DNA of 64,000 nucleotides from Kistimonas sp964291505 (GTDB lineage Bacteria; Pseudomonadota; Gammaproteobacteria; Pseudomonadales; Endozoicomonadaceae), in the NCBI GenBank assembly GCA_964291505.2, contig OZ220216.1, positions 1,240,001-1,304,000 on the forward strand, in the 5' to 3' direction. Within the stretch, counting starts at the first letter, position 1; each line of letters opens with the position of its first letter. Position numbers and translations under genes: made by a program. Below are positions 44,391 to 52,735 of this stretch, piece by piece. The notes under the pieces were generated by a model. It ran no database searches. It worked only from the letters and a program-made list of their open reading frames with translations, and was not told where the DNA came from.

Positions 44391-46445
44391 ATGGAAACGA
44401 CGCTTCTTATCCTGGTCTTCGTAGTGCTTTCTATTCTTGTCGGAGTCACAGTCCGTGCTCTGTTGAAGAATACAGCCATTCCTTATTCTGTAGCGCTGCT
44501 GGTTTTTGGCTTGCTACTCGGGTTGCTGTCGCAGGCAGGCTATATTAAGGAGCCGATAGAAGAAATCAATTTATCGATTCGCCTTGGTGCGGCACTGGAT
44601 CCTAACCTCATACTGTTTATCTTTCTCCCTGCACTGGTGTTTGAGTCGGCCTTTGAGCTTGAAGTACATCTGTTCAAACGGATGTTTTCCCAGATAGCTC
44701 TTTTGGCGGTGCCAGGTCTGGTTATCTGTACCTGTATGACAGCCTTTATGGTCATGTGGCTGCTTCCCTGGGAGTGGAGCTTTCCAGTAGCCCTGATGTT
44801 CGGGGCAATTGTCAGTGCCACTGACCCCGTGGCGGTGGTGGCACTGCTCAAAGAGATGTGTTCACGCGCCCGACTGCAGACGCTGATTGAAGGCGAATCA
44901 TTGATCAATGACGGTACCGCCATTGTACTTTTTTCTCTCTTTTTGACTTTGGCGACACAGCTGAATGCGGAAATGCACATCCCAACGGTTGTGTTTGAAT
45001 TTTTTAGGGTTGTGTTTCTTGGCATCATCCTGGGTTGTCTGGTCGGCGCCGTCAGTTTGATCTTTATTAACCGGGTGTTTAATGACAGCCTGATAGAAAT
45101 TACCTTGACGTTAGTGACGCCTTACCTGGTGTTCTATGTTGCAGAGCATGTCTTCCATGCGTCAGGTATCGTGGCGGTCGTGACCCTGGCTTTGATATAT
45201 GCGGGGCCTGGCAGAACCTGTTTTTCTCCGGAGGTGATTCATCACCTGCATCATTTCTGGCAGACATTGGCATATCTTTTCAATACCTTGATTTTCATTC
45301 TTGTTGGCCTGGTGGTCGCAACACGGGTAACAGAAGCTTCTCTCGACTCCTGGGGTTATCTCTTCGTGATATTCCTTGGTGTATTGATTATCCGATCGCT
45401 GGCGGTGTTGGGATTGATGCCGTTTCTTTCCCGTCTGGGGGTTGGTATCAACAAAGAGAAGGCCATTGTTTTAACATGGGGCGGTTTACGAGGTGCCGTA
45501 TCCATGGCGCTGGCGCTTATGGTGGCTGCTAACGACTCGCTACCGCTGGATATCCGCAATCAGATACTGTTTTTAACGGCAGGTGTTGTGGTTCTGACCA
45601 TCGTTATTAACGGCGGCACGATGCGGTTTGTCATGGCAAAGCTCGGGTTGGACAAACTACCTAAAGCCAAGCAGAAGACGCTGGAAAAAGTAAAATCCGC
45701 GATTCATCAGGATGTCGAGTCCCTTAAGGGAACGTTGAAGACAGATCCGTCGATGCAAATGGTGAACTGGGAGAAAGTAGAATCGAAGCTATCCGACTTG
45801 AAACCCAGTGACGAAACATTGGCACAGCAAGGTAAGGAAGAGGAAACGGGCACAGAATACCTGAGAAAGCTGTTGGAAACGGAACGTCAATATTACTGGA
45901 ATCAGTTTTCCCAGGGATTGCTCAGCAAGAAGGCCACAACATTGCTGGTAACAGCCATTGAGCAGGCGCTGGATGGTGAGCCCAAAATTGCACCCCGTCC
46001 ACATTTGGAAAAAAGCTGGGTTGTACCGAAGTGGGTCGAGTATATGGCATCCGTTCCATTGGTTCGGCGCTATGCAACGCAATATCGTTATATGCAGCAG
46101 GTTTTGGTTTATGAAAGTGCTCGTGGCCTTTTGGCGGCCAATCGTCAGACGATTGCGCTGGCGAAAAGTATCTCCATGTCGGAGACAGACAGAGATGCGG
46201 CGCTAAGGGATATGGAACGTAATATTCAATTAGGTGAAGAAGCGCTTGATAACATCAAGTCTCTTTCACCGGAGATTGTCGCGAAGATTGAAACGCATAC
46301 GGCACTTCGTATCCTGCTGAACAAACAGCGTAATAGTTTGACTGCGTTGTCGCATGAAGGTGTCATTTCTGAAGTAGATGCAGAAAAACTGGTATCGGAA
46401 GTTGAATTCAAGATGTACAAGGCTGGTCAGGATAAGCTGAGCTAG
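44391..46445 (+). CDS. Na+/H+ antiporter, CPA1 (NhaP-type) with long cytoplasmic tail
   Basis: A 684-residue inner-membrane antiporter. The first ~430 residues contain about 12 hydrophobic segments with the ion-binding motif SATDPVAVVALL (aspartate near residue 145), LIEGESLINDGTAIVLFS and TWGGLRGAVSMALAL, all diagnostic of CPA1. The last ~250 residues are hydrophilic and helical, longer than in many NhaP proteins, and probably regulate activity. It should expel Na+ in exchange for H+, a sensible trait for a marine cell. No clear ribosome site precedes the ATG. Confidence 0.92.
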   Translation: METTLLILVFVVLSILVGVTVRALLKNTAIPYSVALLVFGLLLGLLSQAGYIKEPIEEINLSIRLGAALDPNLILFIFLPALVFESAFELEVHLFKRMFSQIALLAVPGLVICTCMTAFMVMWLLPWEWSFPVALMFGAIVSATDPVAVVALLKEMCSRARLQTLIEGESLINDGTAIVLFSLFLTLATQLNAEMHIPTVVFEFFRVVFLGIILGCLVGAVSLIFINRVFNDSLIEITLTLVTPYLVFYVAEHVFHASGIVAVVTLALIYAGPGRTCFSPEVIHHLHHFWQTLAYLFNTLIFILVGLVVATRVTEASLDSWGYLFVIFLGVLIIRSLAVLGLMPFLSRLGVGINKEKAIVLTWGGLRGAVSMALALMVAANDSLPLDIRNQILFLTAGVVVLTIVINGGTMRFVMAKLGLDKLPKAKQKTLEKVKSAIHQDVESLKGTLKTDPSMQMVNWEKVESKLSDLKPSDETLAQQGKEEETGTEYLRKLLETERQYYWNQFSQGLLSKKATTLLVTAIEQALDGEPKIAPRPHLEKSWVVPKWVEYMASVPLVRRYATQYRYMQQVLVYESARGLLAANRQTIALAKSISMSETDRDAALRDMERNIQLGEEALDNIKSLSPEIVAKIETHTALRILLNKQRNSLTALSHEGVISEVDAEKLVSEVEFKMYKAGQDKLS

Positions 46446-46674
46446 CGTTATCACCTTCCTCACGGCTTTCCGATTGAACGCTGTGAATCGGGAAGCCTCT
46501 TATTCATGTCATTGATTTGCAGGAAAGACTGTAAGCACCATAAATTCAATTCTGTGAACCCCGCTATTCCTATACTGAAAGACGTTCAATCCAAGCGTTG
46601 TACCTGCGATCCAATGTCACCTTTTTCTTAAAATCATCTGATGATATAGGTCTGTATATGCAGGAGCATTTTTT

Positions 46675-47007
46675 ATGAGCCATTTACGCATTCCTGTGAA
46701 CTGGACGATTCAGCGATCCACTCCTTTTTTTACCAAGGCGAATGTACCTGCGGCATTGTTATCTCATCACAGTACGGCAGCAGGTGTCTTTGGTCAGATT
46801 TGCGTCATGGATGGTACCGTGACCTACTATGGGTTTGTGGATGAATCAGCAACTGAACCGGAATTAAAAGTGGTCATCCGGGCGGGTGAGTTTGCAACCA
46901 GCCCACCCCAATACTGGCATCGAGTTGAGTTAAGTGATGATGCACAGTTCAACATTAACTTCTGGTCTGAAAAACAGGTGGATCAGCCTTTGTTTCAAAC
47001 CCATTGA
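46675..47007 (+). CDS. DUF1971 (YeaR/TehB N-terminal-like) cupin protein
   Basis: A 110-residue small beta-barrel protein. VNWTIQRSTPFFTKANVPAALL, here cut as RSTPFFTKANVPAALL, and FATSPPQYWHRVELSDDAQFN, cut as PQYWHRVELSDDAQF, match the DUF1971 fold that occurs alone in YeaR and at the N-terminus of some TehB proteins. The histidine in YWHRVE could bind a metal. The ATG has GGAG seven bases upstream. Function is not established; links to tellurite or nitrate stress are only by family. Confidence 0.85.
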   Translation: MSHLRIPVNWTIQRSTPFFTKANVPAALLSHHSTAAGVFGQICVMDGTVTYYGFVDESATEPELKVVIRAGEFATSPPQYWHRVELSDDAQFNINFWSEKQVDQPLFQTH

Positions 47008-47076
47008 GCCATGACAGCATTGCACCATAGTGGGAAATAAGGGGGAAGAATGTCTGTGGTTTTATACCTGAAATTG

Positions 47077-47100
47077 GTAAGCCACGCTGGCGTGGCTTAC
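47077..47100. terminator. Hairpin between DUF1971 gene and small minus-strand gene
   Basis: Perfect 10-bp stem gtaagccacg/cgtggcttac with a four-base loop, between two converging genes. T-runs are weak on both sides. Confidence 0.6.
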
Positions 47101-47108
47101 TGATGCGC

Positions 47109-47294
47109 TTAGCGTGAACGGCGTGCCCCGTTGCCGGACTCAACGGGAATAGCCTGAAGTATTTCGTCCCTGGCATGCACCTGGTAGATACGTCGAAAAT
47201 ATTCCGACTCAATGCCTTCTTTGGTGAGCGGTTTCAGCTTGACACCGATTCGCTTGAGATAGGCGAACATATGACTCAGTGTCGGTTTACCCAT
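47109..47294 (-). CDS. Small protein of unknown function (61 aa)
   Basis: Begins MGKPTLSHMFAYLKRIG and is basic, with a helical look and an Arg-rich end. A GGAGG eight bases before the ATG at 47294 and the hairpin just past its stop support a real gene. No family is recognised. Confidence 0.5.
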   Translation of the reverse strand: MGKPTLSHMFAYLKRIGVKLKPLTKEGIESEYFRRIYQVHARDEILQAIPVESGNGARRSR

Positions 47295-47829
47295 GGCTTC
47301 ACTTCCTCCGGGAAAACAAAACCCTGCTTCCACAGGGTATCTGGCCTGCTAAGGAACCTGTTGTGCTTCAACCCGTCCTTAAGGTTGGCCGTCCTTGTCT
47401 GCCAATTTACCTTTCTCCCTGAGAGGACGTTATTGACAGACAGCAAGTGGTTATCATCCGTAAAAAATTAGCAGGGGATATGCCAAGTTTTCCAAGTGCC
47501 CAATTGCTGCCGATGTGGCGCCATTGGCTTACAGATGATGGCGCTATCCTAAGTGACTTTTGTGACAGTTTGGAGACTCAGGCTGTCACGGATGGAAACC
47601 GATGGTAACGGACGTCAGTACAATGTAAACATGGCCAGAAAAGTGCATTTGTACCGTTGTCCCTACGAAAAGCAGCAACCTGTTGAACAAGTTTTCTCCG
47701 TATATTTGGACGACTGTATAGCTGTATTCCACGGAGCGCCATCGGCGCATACTGATTATTCAGCTGCTCGATATTTGATTATGATTCAGCCAAAAGCACA
47801 CCTGTTTATTTATACAGATAAGGATCACC
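47295..47829. other. Mostly non-coding region before the DUF2541-like gene
   Basis: About 535 bases. A 42-codon frame starts at an ATG at 47480 and contains WRHWLTDDGAILSDFC, which faintly resembles the N-terminus of chorismate lyases, but it ends soon after. A longer plus-strand frame (47553-47891) overlaps the next gene and is rejected. The promoter of the next gene must lie here. Confidence 0.4.
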
Positions 47830-48213
47830 ATGAAAAAGCTTTTGGCGCTTGCTCTTATGAGTGTTATCAGTGTCGGAGCGGTTGCAGATGACTGGAAAAA
47901 ACTCGGCGAACGTCGTGTTTCCTTCAATCGTGAAACCGATACGATTCATGTCAGTGGCTTTAAAGGAAAGTTTGACAAGATTTTCCTCCGTGTTGAAGAC
48001 GCACCTATCCGTCTGGAAAAGATCAAGGTCGTTTTTGGTAATGGCGGACACCAGAATTTTTATATCAAGAAACGTCTTGAAAAAGGGCGCCAAACTGTCC
48101 CGCTGAGACTGATTGATGGTGACCGGGTTATTAACAAGATTGAACTGGATTACCGGACCGCTATCGGTGGCTACAAGACCGCAGAAGTAAAGGTTTATGG
48201 TCTGCGCAGCTGA
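47830..48213 (+). CDS. Exported DUF2541-like protein
   Basis: A 127-residue protein with a Sec signal peptide (cleavage after AVA, near residue 19) and a basic beta-rich domain containing KLGERRVSFNRETDTI and INKIELDYRT. It resembles the DUF2541 family (E. coli YaaI is a distant relative), whose function is unknown. AAGGA stands five bases before the ATG. Transcription ends at the adjacent terminator. Confidence 0.7.
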   Translation: MKKLLALALMSVISVGAVADDWKKLGERRVSFNRETDTIHVSGFKGKFDKIFLRVEDAPIRLEKIKVVFGNGGHQNFYIKKRLEKGRQTVPLRLIDGDRVINKIELDYRTAIGGYKTAEVKVYGLRS

Positions 48214-48239
48214 TCAAACAGTTCTTTGATATGTTCAGA

Positions 48240-48270
48240 CAGGTGGCAGGCAACTGCTGCCTGTTTTTTT
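48240..48270 (+). terminator. Terminator after the DUF2541-like gene
   Basis: Ten-bp imperfect stem caggtggcag/ctgctgcctg with loop gcaa, followed by seven T residues. Confidence 0.85.
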
Positions 48271-48520
48271 ATTGTGGGGGCTGGGAAATATCGACACACT
48301 CGGTATGAGTCGGAATCAGTAAGGGATGATCTTCCGGCAATTCCGAGAATGTGACGGGATAATCATTCGGATCAAATAAGTTGAGTGCCTCACAGCGCGC
48401 ACTGAACTCGTCTTCAGCCATCACGACAGGGGATTCTGGCAAGGTTGCAGGATCAAACCCCCATTCGTGCCAGACAGGATGTTGCGGATTAATAATGTGA
48501 ATAAGATAAGCGGCCATCAT
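48269..48520 (-). CDS. Small acidic protein of unknown function
   Basis: An 83-residue acidic protein starting MMAAYLIHIINPQHPVW and rich in Glu, Pro and Asp. No family is recognised and no signal or membrane segment is clear. A GGGA precedes the start. It lies just upstream of, and on the same strand as, a tandem pair of exported proteins. Confidence 0.55.
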   Translation of the reverse strand: MMAAYLIHIINPQHPVWHEWGFDPATLPESPVVMAEDEFSARCEALNLFDPNDYPVTFSELPEDHPLLIPTHTECVDISQPPQ

Positions 48521-48550
48521 GCTTTCCCTGCAGTAACATAATATCGTGAA

Positions 48551-49087
48551 TTACTCTTTGACCAGTCGAAGGTAACCCCGGATATTTTTGTGCACGTACT
48601 GCTGGGTGCCGGAGTTGAGTGATGAACTGATGTAATAAAGTGCAGTGTCGTGTTTTTCGTAACGATAATCTTCAGATGTCATCTGTAAGCCCTTATAAGG
48701 CGAATCTGGGAATACCGCTAAATCTATGGCGGGTGTCTTACAGGCTCTAACGACCAGTGTTTCCAGTTCCTGATAGATTGGTAGTCGGTAACCACGAAGT
48801 AAGTGGGCGTGTTTGACGCCTCTATCCCAGTCGAATTCGGTGGGTACTCCATTGCAGTGATCATCAGTAAAGTTGTCAGGTGTACCCGCATCGTTATAAG
48901 TTTGACCGACAAGGCAGCGCTGCCAGATTAGCCCAGTTCGTGTATCAGTCACCGTGCCGTCTGTAGAAAATCGGTAGTCGTCGTACTCGGGTTTGTAACT
49001 GGCTTCACAGACCTGTTCTTTGGCAGCCAGTGAGCTGGAAAGTGTTATCATGCTGGCGACAGCACATACACCTATCTTTTGGATCAC
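48551..49087 (-). CDS. DUF1566-type exported protein (second of tandem pair)
   Basis: A 178-residue protein with a signal peptide (cleavage after SLA, near residue 21) and a DUF1566-like domain. DTRTGLIWQRCLVGQTYN and the GTPDNFTDDHCNG segment are shared with its neighbour, which shows they are paralogues. The start GTG overlaps the preceding stop (GTGA), so the two are translationally coupled. Conserved cysteines suggest disulfides and extracytoplasmic location. Function is unknown for the family. Confidence 0.8.
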   Translation of the reverse strand: MIQKIGVCAVASMITLSSSLAAKEQVCEASYKPEYDDYRFSTDGTVTDTRTGLIWQRCLVGQTYNDAGTPDNFTDDHCNGVPTEFDWDRGVKHAHLLRGYRLPIYQELETLVVRACKTPAIDLAVFPDSPYKGLQMTSEDYRYEKHDTALYYISSSLNSGTQQYVHKNIRGYLRLVKE

Positions 49088-49731
49088 TGCTCTGCTTCCT
49101 GTTGCTTATTGTTGGTAGGTACGTCGGCAGCTTTTTCTTTGGGTAGTGATTCTTTGATCAGCTTTTTTTGTTCCTTTTTTGTGACGACCTGCTCTCTGAT
49201 GAATCGCGCGAAGGCGCGACTGTTTTTCTGGAAAAGCTGCATGGATGAAGAATAGAGAGAGATGGCATAAAAATACCGGGCTGTTTTGTCATTGTTCTGA
49301 ATTTTTTCGTCCGCTGACATCAGTAATCCTTTGTGTGGTGTGCCAGGGAAAATCGTCAGGTTGACAGCGGGCGTCTTGCATTCGGCAATCATTGTGGTTT
49401 TCAGTTCCGTGATACTGGGGAGTCGGACGCCAGGGTTCCGCTTCGTAAGTTCCTGCATATCAAACCAGCTGAGCTTTCTGGGTTTTCCTACGCAGTAATC
49501 ATCGGTGAATGTAGTGGGTGTACCCGCATTGTTCAGGGTTTGCCCGACCAGGCAGCGTTCCCAAACCAGCCCTGTGGTTCGATGACGAACAGTGCCATCA
49601 GCATTAAAATGGTATGCCGTGGTATCGGCCTGATAGCCGGGGTCGCAGTGTTGCTTATTTCTGACGGATGGCAGTAATTGCAAGAAAACAACAATACTGA
49701 TGAGTGCGGCAAGCATTCCATACTTATTCAT
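49084..49731 (-). CDS. DUF1566-type exported protein (first of tandem pair)
   Basis: A 215-residue paralogue of the downstream gene with the shared TTGLVWERCLVGQTLNNAGT core, an N-terminal signal or anchor (MNKYGMLAALISIVVFLQ) and a lysine- and glutamate-rich C-terminal tail that the partner lacks. Start chosen at 49731, which gives the cleaner signal segment; an ATG upstream at 49755 is also in frame. The pair forms a two-gene operon. Confidence 0.8.
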   Translation of the reverse strand: MNKYGMLAALISIVVFLQLLPSVRNKQHCDPGYQADTTAYHFNADGTVRHRTTGLVWERCLVGQTLNNAGTPTTFTDDYCVGKPRKLSWFDMQELTKRNPGVRLPSITELKTTMIAECKTPAVNLTIFPGTPHKGLLMSADEKIQNNDKTARYFYAISLYSSSMQLFQKNSRAFARFIREQVVTKKEQKKLIKESLPKEKAADVPTNNKQQEAEQ

Positions 49732-50055
49732 GCCAAAAATTCCTTCGAACAGCATACGGCGATTGCCTGATGACTGTCGGCAATCAATATCCCTTGGGCA
49801 TATAACGATTGGTTCGGTTCGGGCTGATCTGAACAGCGCCTTCTCTTTTAAAGAATAGTGTTTGGTATGGCTTTGTTGGTGTTATGTGACTGACATTTTG
49901 TTGACGTTTCAGGCGGTTTTGTTGCCAGTAAGTAAGGGTACGTATTTGTCATGAAATTGAAATAAATGGCTAATAATAATAGGCTCCAGCAACACATATA
50001 ACGCACCTGTCTGCACCGTTTGTGCAGAGACCAGGTTTCAGGTTCTTCTCCTTTA
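49732..50055. other. Non-coding gap between DUF1566 gene and chrA
   Basis: About 320 bases, with divergent promoters presumably inside it. No gene, tRNA or strong hairpin was recognised. Confidence 0.4.
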
Positions 50056-51219
50056 GTGGTAAATCAATCTGTGATCAAAACACTGGAAATTTTCTGGCAG
50101 TTTTTCCTGTTGGGGTGGACCAGCTTTGGTGGTCCGGCGGCGCATATCGGTTATTTTCGTCATGCCTTTGTGGAGAAACTGCAATGGCTGAGTGATGAGC
50201 AGTACTCCCAGCTGGTGGCCTTGAGCCAGTTTCTACCGGGGCCGGGGTCCAGTCAGGTCGGCTTTGCCATTGGTTATCGACGGGCAGGCCTGTTTGGTGG
50301 CTGTGCGGCATTTGTCGGGTTCACTCTGCCGTCTTTCGTTATCCTGCTGGCGGTCGCGATGAGCAGTCATGCGTTTTTTGACGCCAGTTGGTACCAAGGG
50401 GTGATTGCGGGTCTGAAGCTACTGGCCGTTGTCGTGGTGGCGGATGCCATCATTCAGATGTATCGGAGTTTCTGTCAGCGTTCGCTGACTGTGGCACTTT
50501 GCGTATTCAGTGCGGCTATTCTCCTGATTGTTCCCGGTGTGCTTGCCCAGATGGCGGTATTGGTACTGGCGGCGGGCATTGGCTGGCGATGGTTGCCTGC
50601 GTCAAATGACAAGCATGAAGAATACCGGATAAAAAACTGGCCACTGGTACTGTTTGGCGGTCTGTTGCTGTTGTTGCCGCTGGTATCAGGGCAGCGCCCG
50701 TTACTGACACTGTTCAGTGACTTTTATCAGGCAGGCAGTATGGTGTTTGGCGGTGGTCATGTGGTTCTACCTTTGCTGCAGAATACCACGAAAGATTTGA
50801 TCAGCACGGATACCTTTCTGACGGGCTATGCCGCCGCACAGGCGATCCCCGGCCCCATGTTCACCTTGTCTGCCTACCTGGGGTATTTCGCATCTGAGTC
50901 GATGCCGGTTTTGGGGGCAGTGATTGCTACCATAGCCATCTTTTTGCCAGGCTTTTTGCTGGTGATAGGGATGCTGCATGCGTGGCAGGCGGTTGCCGGC
51001 AGGGCGAAAGTGGCAGGCGCTATCAGTGGTATTAATGCTTCGGTGGTTGGGCTACTGGTGGCAGCAATGTATTCCCCGGTCTTTGTCTCGGCGGTACATA
51101 CGTCGCTGGAATTTGCCCTTGCACTGGTTGGTTTTTACTTGCTGAGGGTTAGGCGCTGGCCTGTCTACTGGTTGGTCGGATTGGCAATTGTGTTGGGAGC
51201 GCTGGTTCTTAAAGCCTGA
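50056..51219 (+). CDS. chrA: Chromate transporter ChrA (CHR family)
   Basis: A 387-residue inner-membrane protein made of two CHR halves. The first half contains GWTSFGGPAAHIGYF and FLPGPGSSQVGFAIGY, the second GSMVFGGGHVVLPLL and AIPGPMFTLSAYLG; these pairs are diagnostic. Family members export chromate in exchange for protons and confer chromate resistance. The GTG at 50056 gives the normal N-terminus; a further GTG at 50071 is also possible. No chrB regulator is adjacent. Confidence 0.88.
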   Translation: MVNQSVIKTLEIFWQFFLLGWTSFGGPAAHIGYFRHAFVEKLQWLSDEQYSQLVALSQFLPGPGSSQVGFAIGYRRAGLFGGCAAFVGFTLPSFVILLAVAMSSHAFFDASWYQGVIAGLKLLAVVVVADAIIQMYRSFCQRSLTVALCVFSAAILLIVPGVLAQMAVLVLAAGIGWRWLPASNDKHEEYRIKNWPLVLFGGLLLLLPLVSGQRPLLTLFSDFYQAGSMVFGGGHVVLPLLQNTTKDLISTDTFLTGYAAAQAIPGPMFTLSAYLGYFASESMPVLGAVIATIAIFLPGFLLVIGMLHAWQAVAGRAKVAGAISGINASVVGLLVAAMYSPVFVSAVHTSLEFALALVGFYLLRVRRWPVYWLVGLAIVLGALVLKA

Positions 51220-51298
51220 CAGGCTGATAACAACCGCTATACGCCTGAGTATGCGCTGTTAGATGGTTAAAGTTTGGAAAGTTAGAAAGGGTGGGGGA

Positions 51299-51323
51299 GG
51301 GTTCCAGCGATTTGCCGGAACCC
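51299..51323 (-). terminator. Hairpin downstream of the DUF3144 gene
   Basis: Stem gggttcc/ggaaccc with an 11-base loop just past the stop of the minus-strand gene. No long T-run is present. Confidence 0.5.
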
Positions 51324-51331
51324 TGATCCGA

Positions 51332-51799
51332 TCAGACCGGGTTCTTCTTGTAGAATTCGAAGTGGTCTTTAAGCATGGCTTTGTATTGCTCCATGAACGC
51401 TTCCACATACTCCTTCTGATTGGTTGCGATGCTTTTCTGGTCTGCTGAGGCAACCAGGAAGGCATTGTAGCGAGCCGCTGCATACAGGAAGGCGTCGCTG
51501 ATGATATTGATCGGCAGCTTGCGACCTTCGGCGTGCTTGTTCGCCAGGCTGATAAAGGAATTAACCACTTCCAGAATCTGTTCTTCCGTTTCTTTGTCGA
51601 TTTCGAAAGGCATATCGGTGCCCGTGGGATCCTTGCTATCCTTAGAGGCAGACTCCTTCGCAGGTGTGCTGGCAGGCGGTGTGAATTCTTTTTTGGCGCC
51701 CATTTCGCCAGGACGGTTGAACTGATTATTTGCGGCAGCTGCTTTCTGTTTCTCAAAGAAATCCTTCATGTCGAAATCACCGCTGTTACCTTTATCCAT
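51332..51799 (-). CDS. DUF3144 family protein
   Basis: A 155-residue cytoplasmic protein. The first 65 residues are charged and probably disordered (KKEFTPPASTPAKES), and the last 85 are helical and match DUF3144: EVVNSFISLANKH, DAFLYAAARYNAFL and YKAMLKDHFEFY. Function unknown. Start ATG 51799 has AAGGAG ten bases upstream; a TTG at 51805 is the alternative. Confidence 0.8.
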   Translation of the reverse strand: MDKGNSGDFDMKDFFEKQKAAAANNQFNRPGEMGAKKEFTPPASTPAKESASKDSKDPTGTDMPFEIDKETEEQILEVVNSFISLANKHAEGRKLPINIISDAFLYAAARYNAFLVASADQKSIATNQKEYVEAFMEQYKAMLKDHFEFYKKNPV

Positions 51800-52047
51800 A
51801 ACCAAGCTACTCCTTACATAATAAATACGATGTTATTTGAATCGGGTGTCTATTACGTAAGAAAGGTATTTGGGGTAAAAGTTCCTGAAATAATTCTGTT
51901 TTCTAGCCTTGATTGCCCACAATTCACTCAGGGTGATAGCGGGAAATAAATGGCTGTTTTATCAATTAGCCAATAGTCGCACGTCTTGGGCCAAAATGGA
52001 TTGCGGTGGGTGTTTGCCCTGTTGGCCGACATCTTTAAAACAGATGG

Positions 52048-52578
52048 TTATAAGCAATTTTCTTTGCTGAAAACTTCCTTGAACAGTATGGGTTTTGAAT
52101 CATGCGGCTTAGGTATAGTGGCCAGCTGATGTGGGAAGGTAAAAGCCCGTGTGGTTAGGCAGCTTGTTCCCGGTTGCTGATTCTCTACCCTGACTTCAAG
52201 ATAATCACATTTGTCTTCAATGGCTGCGATACGCATGTGGTAGCCGCCTGAAGGCTGTATTCCCATCTGAGCATAGAGTGCCACCTGGGTAGTGAAATCA
52301 ATGTTTTCAGCCATTTTGGCATTATTAGCCAGCGTATTGAGCATTTCAGCATTACGGATGACTAACAAAATTTTATTGGGATTTTGATGGAAGAAGTCAA
52401 AGGTATTGATGATGCTAATCGGAATTTCTCGGGTGTTACAGGCATCAGTTTCTTCATTAGACGCGTGTGCAATGGATAGTAATGCGAGAAGCAGGAAACT
52501 CCCGAAACGAATGAATTTGATTGCCAGATGTCTGTATTTCATCGATAAGGCCTGAAACGTTGATCTGTATTTTGGCAT
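52048..52578 (-). CDS. Exported PrcB-like protein
   Basis: A 176-residue protein with a signal peptide ending IAHA-SN and a C-terminal PrcB-type domain (GIQPSGGYHMRI, then QPGTSCLTTRAFTFPHQLATIPK shortened as CLTTRAFTFPHQLATIP). PrcB domains were first described next to the PrtP protease of Treponema; here no protease is adjacent. Two ATGs are possible: 52578, with AAGGA close upstream, and 52542, which gives the shorter signal peptide. It is divergent from polB. Confidence 0.7.
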   Translation of the reverse strand: MPKYRSTFQALSMKYRHLAIKFIRFGSFLLLALLSIAHASNEETDACNTREIPISIINTFDFFHQNPNKILLVIRNAEMLNTLANNAKMAENIDFTTQVALYAQMGIQPSGGYHMRIAAIEDKCDYLEVRVENQQPGTSCLTTRAFTFPHQLATIPKPHDSKPILFKEVFSKENCL

Positions 52579-52735
52579 TAAGTCCTTTTGGCTTGATGTG
52601 AAGGCTTGAACGCCAATTCTGACTTTCGCAGACGATTTTAGTTCAAAAAACGCCTGTAGAGAGCGGGCTGGTGGGTGTGACCTTCCTGATATTTGCACGG
52701 TATCATGGGGCTTTGGATAGCAGGGAACCGCTCCC

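Noticed and set aside
47553..47891. 112-codon plus-strand frame
   Set aside because: It overlaps the signal peptide of the next gene in another frame, lacks a ribosome site and resembles nothing.
52579..52735. LexA box upstream of polB
   Set aside because: The CTGT at 52653 is not followed by ACAG at eight bases, so the SOS consensus is not met.
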